Origin: Rhodocyclaceae bacterium
GTDB taxonomy: Bacteria > Pseudomonadota > Gammaproteobacteria > Burkholderiales > Rhodocyclaceae
Direction: 5' to 3'
DNA length: 64,000 bases
NCBI GenBank assembly: GCA_016721505.1
Contig: JADKHX010000002.1
Location: forward strand, 186,001-250,000
The notes under the pieces are model-generated. The model saw only the letters and a program-made list of their open reading frames with translations, searched no databases and was not told where the DNA came from. Positions within the stretch are counted from its first letter, which is position 1, and each line of letters starts with the position of its first letter. The translations under genes and the position numbers were made by a program. This document shows, in pieces, positions 60,692 through 64,000 of the stretch.

Positions 60692-61902
60692 ATGAGCAAC
60701 TTCGCATTATTTGGTTCGCAAGTTGGTTGGTCGCTTGAGCCGGTGGCGGCATGGCTACTAACCGATGCACGATCCTCACTTGATCCTGCTGAATTGATCG
60801 AAGCGCTTGCCGCACAGCTCGACAGCGCCGGCGCTCAGGTAGATCGTTTGGCAGTAATGAGCCGCACGCTCCACCCGCAATACGCCGGCTGGTCGGTGCG
60901 CTGGGGGCGCAAGAACGGAATACACAGTGGTGCGATCGAACACGGCTCAGGCGGCAGCGATGCGTTTGTCGGCAGCCCGGTTCAGTATGTGCAAGAAAAC
61001 CATCGCCCGTTCCGGCAACATATCTCGGCGCAAGCGCAGGAGGGTGAACACGGTTTGGTTCAGGATTTACGCAAGGCCGGGATCACCGACTATCTCGCCC
61101 TGCCGATGCCTTACGCTGCCAATCTGGTTAGCGTGCTAACCCTGGCGACGACAAAGCCGAGCGGAATGAGTGAGGAAGATATTGAGCGATTCACCGCACT
61201 GGCGAATCTGCTGGCGCCGCTCATTGAGATCATAGGGACGCGCCGGACTACGCTTGGTCTGCTCAATACATTTGTCGGCCCGCGCATTGGCGAGCGGATT
61301 TTGCATGGCCAAGTCAAACGCGGCGATGGTGAGCGCATCGATGCGGCTTTTGGTATTCGGATTTACGCGGCTTTACGAACCTATCCGAATCATTACCCAC
61401 GCCAGAACTGCTTTCGTTGCTCAACGATTACTTTGAATATTGCGCCGCTGCCGCAACGGGACGCGGTGGCGAGATTTTGCAATTCATCGGCGACGCCATT
61501 CTGATTGTTTTCGAGATTGGCAAGTGTGGCGACCGCGCCAATGTTTGCGCCGCCGCGTTAGAAGCAGCAGTCGACGCGTTCGACTCAATAGCGGTAGTGA
61601 ATCACCGACGTAAGCGTGCCGGGCATGCGTTGATCGAATTCGGTCTCGGTCTCCATGTCGGCACCGTGACGCATGCCAATGTCGGCTCGCCCGATCGCCT
61701 GGCGTTCAATGTCGTCGGCCCGGCGGTCAATATGACGGCACGGATACAGTCGATGACTAAAGCGCTACACACTCCGCTGTTGATGTCTGCCGAATTTGCA
61801 AAGCAGGTCCGCTCCCCACTCAAAAGCGTCGGCTGCCACGACTTGCGCGGTGTAGCCAGCGCACAGGAACTTTTTACCGTGGGCGACGGGTCGGCGACCT
61901 AA
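60692..61902 (+). pseudogene. Class III adenylate/guanylate cyclase, frameshifted
   Basis: About 219 N-terminal codons (no recognised sensor domain) lead into a class III cyclase domain that breaks at a T4 run (61348-61351). With one more T the frame continues F-W-Y-S-D-L-R-G-F-T-N-L-S-E to the remaining domain (L-L-N-D-Y-F-E-Y, F-I-G-D-A-I-L, F-N-V-V-G-P-A-V-N) and stops at 61902. Both metal-binding Asp residues (S-D-L and G-D-A) are kept. It would make cAMP or cGMP. Without correction the first frame ends at 61504. Sequencing error, true loss or slippage are all possible. Confidence 0.8.
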
Positions 61903-61934
61903 AGCGGTGTTTTGCAGTGCTGGAGTTCATTTCA

Positions 61935-61960
61935 ACAGCGTATGGCCAGCACCAACTGGC
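61935..61960 (-). repeat. 26-bp dispersed repeat, copy 11
   Basis: Reverse-orientation copy between the cyclase stop and the terminator. Left block perfect, variable bases CCAT, right block ACGCTGT (one change). Preceded by TTT on its own strand. Confidence 0.87.
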
Positions 61961-61978
61961 AAACGCAGTAAAAAAAAC

Positions 61979-62010
61979 AAAAACGACCCCATCGCTGGAG
62001 CCGTTTTTTT
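61979..62010. terminator. Bidirectional terminator between the cyclase and tRNA-Met
   Basis: An 11-position stem with two mismatches around a 6-base loop is flanked by an A run on the left and seven T on the right, so it gives a T tract for both the plus-strand cyclase transcript and the minus-strand tRNA, which ends six bases away. Confidence 0.65.
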
Positions 62011-62015
62011 ATACT

Positions 62016-62092
62016 TGGTGGTGATGAGTGGACTTGAACCACCGACCCCCGGATTATGAATCCGATGCTCTAACCGACTGAGCTACATCACC
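62016..62092 (-). tRNA. tRNA-Met (CAT), elongator type
   Basis: A 77-nt cloverleaf with encoded CCA. Acceptor stem GGTGATG/CATCACC, D-arm AGCTCAGTCGGTTAGAGC, anticodon stem-loop GGATTCATAATCC and T-arm GTGGTTCAAGTCCAC. The first base pair is intact, unlike initiator tRNA, which supports the elongator assignment. Confidence 0.93.
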
Positions 62093-62167
62093 CTTGAGAA
62101 GGGGCGGAATTATCGTCGGCGGGAGGTTTCCTTGTCAAGGCGCACCGTGCTGGGCGAGAATGGCGGG

Positions 62168-63334
62168 ATGGATGTCGATATCACGATTGTTGGCGGCGGT
62201 TTGGCGGGCTTGAGCTTGGCGGTCGCTTTGCGCAATGCGCGCTTGAATGTCGCCTTGATTGAAGGTCGCGCGCCGGTTCGCCCGCGAAGCGATGCGGAGT
62301 GGGATAGCCGCATTTATGCGCTAAGTCCAGCCAATGCGCGTTTTCTGGACTCGATCGGCGTGTGGCAGCATTTGCCGCTGGAGCGTCGGTGCGATGTCCA
62401 GGCGATGGAAATTTTTGGTGATGCAAGCAGCGAATTGCATTTTTCGGCATACGACAGTGGTGTGGGAGAGTTGGCATGGATTGTCGAATCTTCCTTGCTG
62501 CAAAATGAATTATGGTTATCGGCACAGCGCCAACCGAATTTGACCTTGCTCTGCCCCTCGCGTCCAAACAAGCTTGAAATTGAAGCCGATGTGGCGCGGA
62601 TAACCCTGGAAGATGGTCGCGTGATCAATTCAAAATTGGTCGTCGCTGCTGATGGTGCGGATTCCTGGACGCGTACAGCGGCCGGAATTGCGGTGGACTT
62701 TTATCCCTACGATCAACTTGGTGTGGTGGCAAATTTTTCCTGCCAGGAGGCGCATCGTGGCACGGCTTATCAATGGTTCCGGGAAGATGGCGTTTTGGCC
62801 TGGTTGCCGCTGCCGGACAACCGGATATCAATGGTTTGGTCCACCGGCGTGGCGCATGCCAAAGAACTGTTGGCACTGCCAGCCGATGAAATGGCGCGCA
62901 CGGTAGCCGAGGCCGGGGGATTCCGTTTGGGTGAATTGGAAATCTTTGGCACGCCCGCTGGTTTCCCATTACGTCTGATGCGCGCACCAAAAATGGTACA
63001 GCCACGGCTGGCTCTGATCGGCGATGCGGCACACACCATACATCCGCTGTCGGGTCACGGGATCAATTTGGGTTTTCAAGATGCTGCAGCGCTGGCAAAT
63101 CAACTTTGCACAAAGGCCGAGCACATTGATTGCGGCAACTTGCGCTTGCTACGTGCTTTTGAGCGTTCGCGTGCCGAAGAAGTGTTAGCGTTGCAGAGCG
63201 TAACCGATGGTTTGCATCACCTGTTTGGCGCATCGCAAGCGCCACTCAAACGGTTGAGAAATTTTGGATTGAACTTTACCAACCAAATGCCAGTCATAAA
63301 GGCTGCTTTGGTTCGCTATGCGCTGGCGGCATAG
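62168..63334 (+). CDS. UbiH/UbiF-family FAD-dependent hydroxylase
   Basis: A 388-residue aromatic-ring hydroxylase. It has the FAD-binding G-G-G-L-A-G-L near residue 10, the D-G-x-x-S-type motif (A-A-D-G-A-D-S-W) near 165, and the second FAD motif G-D-A-A-H-T-I-H-P-L-S-G-H-G-I-N-L-G near 292-309, which is specific to the ubiquinone-biosynthesis group. It probably hydroxylates the ubiquinone ring precursor at one of the three positions; the Coq7 encoded at 11905 handles another. Start at ATG 62168 rather than the upstream TTG. Confidence 0.9.
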   Translation: MDVDITIVGGGLAGLSLAVALRNARLNVALIEGRAPVRPRSDAEWDSRIYALSPANARFLDSIGVWQHLPLERRCDVQAMEIFGDASSELHFSAYDSGVGELAWIVESSLLQNELWLSAQRQPNLTLLCPSRPNKLEIEADVARITLEDGRVINSKLVVAADGADSWTRTAAGIAVDFYPYDQLGVVANFSCQEAHRGTAYQWFREDGVLAWLPLPDNRISMVWSTGVAHAKELLALPADEMARTVAEAGGFRLGELEIFGTPAGFPLRLMRAPKMVQPRLALIGDAAHTIHPLSGHGINLGFQDAAALANQLCTKAEHIDCGNLRLLRAFERSRAEEVLALQSVTDGLHHLFGASQAPLKRLRNFGLNFTNQMPVIKAALVRYALAA

Positions 63335-63376
63335 CGGATGCTAAATTTGGCTGCTTAATTATTTTTCGGAGATTTC

Positions 63377-64000
63377 ATGAATAGATTCCTCGGTTCCACC
63401 ATTGCCACCTTGATTGCCGCGAGTTTGATTCCTTCCATGGCTACTGCAGATGAAGCCGCTGTGCGCAAAATGATGGATGGCAAAGTCGGCAAGATTGAAC
63501 GCGTTGTTAAATCGCAAATCGCGGGTATTTGGGAAATCAGTGCCGATGGTCAAGTTTTTTACGCCGATGACGCCGGTAAGTACATTTTGTTTGGCAGCTT
63601 GATCGAGGGCAAGAGCGGCAAGAATCTAACCAATGAACGTCTGTTTTCAATGTTGCCGCTCGAAGCTGCAGTGAAGCAAGTGCGCGGCAATGGCAAGCAG
63701 ACGCTGGTGACATTTGAGGACCCCAATTGCGGTTATTGCAAGAAGTTGGCAAAGGACTTGCAAAACGTAAAAAATGTGACGATCTACACCTTTCTCTATC
63801 CAGTGCTAGGCGATGACTCGGTCGAAAAGTCGAAGGCAATTTGGTGCGCGGCCGACAAAGCCAAGGCATGGAATGACTGGATGCTTAATGGCAAACCAAC
63901 GCCCGCAGCCGCTGAAAAATGTGACCTTGCCGGACTGGAAAAATCTACCGAGACCGGGCAGAAGATGCGGATCAACGGCACGCCAGCCATATTCTTCGGC
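63377..64000 (+). CDS. DsbC-family thiol:disulfide interchange protein (3' end cut off)
   Basis: The first 208 codons of an exported thioredoxin-fold protein, running off the window. The signal peptide is M-N-R-F-L-G-S-T-I-A-T-L-I-A-A-S-L-I-P-S-M-A-T-A, with an N-terminal DsbC-like dimerisation domain (residues about 25-90), then the catalytic F-E-D-P-N-C-G-Y-C-K-K near 113-123. The cis-Pro loop (R-I-N-G-T-P-A-I) is present near 199-206. DsbC isomerises wrong disulfides in the periplasm. An CGGAG ribosome site precedes the ATG at 63377. Confidence 0.9.
   Translation, partial: MNRFLGSTIATLIAASLIPSMATADEAAVRKMMDGKVGKIERVVKSQIAGIWEISADGQVFYADDAGKYILFGSLIEGKSGKNLTNERLFSMLPLEAAVKQVRGNGKQTLVTFEDPNCGYCKKLAKDLQNVKNVTIYTFLYPVLGDDSVEKSKAIWCAADKAKAWNDWMLNGKPTPAAAEKCDLAGLEKSTETGQKMRINGTPAIFFG

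Noticed and set aside
1..64000. CRISPR array, prophage, insertion sequence or integrase
   Set aside because: No regularly spaced repeats, transposase, integrase or phage structural gene was recognised anywhere in the window.

Overview
The window looks like chromosomal DNA of a betaproteobacterium, probably Burkholderiales or a close relative. This rests on the gene orders fmdB-DUF502-aspS-(RNase/barstar)-nudB and yqeY-dnaG-rpoD, on an RpoD with a long Lys/Ala-rich N-terminus, on a CNP1-family lipid-locus neighbour of coq7 and rppH, and on a complete minor-pilin set. The species is not identifiable by eye. Genes are dense: no gap exceeds about 200 bases and no transposase, integrase, phage gene or CRISPR array is visible.

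Layout. 116-6108 (+): a compact 3-sulfolactate degradation cluster. suyA and suyB encode the (R)-sulfolactate sulfo-lyase, slcC and comC two opposed sulfolactate dehydrogenases that together racemise the substrate; an MFS carrier and a SuyZ/YeiH-type exporter follow. 6301-11365 (-): tRNA-Ile2(CAU), rpoD, dnaG and yqeY, a macromolecular-synthesis operon without rpsU. 11484-17151: an OsmC protein, coq7, a CNP1 protein, rppH, proS, a lytic transglycosylase, a VOC protein and an NlpC/P60 lipoprotein. 17153-29296: two divergent fatty-acyl-CoA operons (AMACR, serine hydrolase, diguanylate cyclase, AidB-like acyl-CoA dehydrogenase, crotonase and TetR on minus; acyl-CoA dehydrogenase, thiolase, FadB-like protein and crotonase on plus) that share overlapping promoters around a 14-bp palindrome. 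29319-35324: assorted small enzymes (GFA, GST, DUF1415, SlyX, exported MsrA/MsrB, ArfB), XdhC, a frameshifted MocA and a TonB-like protein. 35355-47800 (-): a type IV pilus operon (pilE, fimT, pilV, pilW, pilX, and a pilY1 broken by stops and frameshifts) behind a NarX/NarL-type two-component pair. 47814-56409 (-): nudB, a barstar/secreted-RNase pair, aspS, DUF502, fmdB, pilD, pilC, a CorB-like protein and a CcsA-like protein. 56500-64000 (+): ffh, an 881-residue tail-anchored coiled-coil protein carrying a 510-bp internal tandem duplication, a frameshifted class III nucleotide cyclase, tRNA-Met, a UbiH-type hydroxylase and the start of a DsbC-like protein.

The most unusual signal is a dispersed 26-bp bipartite element: a 15-base block (GYCAGTTGGTGCTGG), four variable bases, then ACGCCGT. 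Eleven good copies and a few decayed ones lie between 10.8 and 62 kb. About half are intergenic. The rest sit inside unrelated proteins, always at a linker or tail and always in the same frame for a given orientation, giving V-G-A-G-x-T-P-S one way and G-V-x-P-A-P-T-G the other. It could be a self-inserting short element of the Rickettsia-palindromic-element kind or a genome-wide recognition sequence such as a DNA-uptake signal. I do not recognise it as described.

Three genes (mocA, pilY1, the cyclase) carry frameshifts; at least two of these fall in short homopolymers, so base-calling error must be excluded before they are called pseudogenes.
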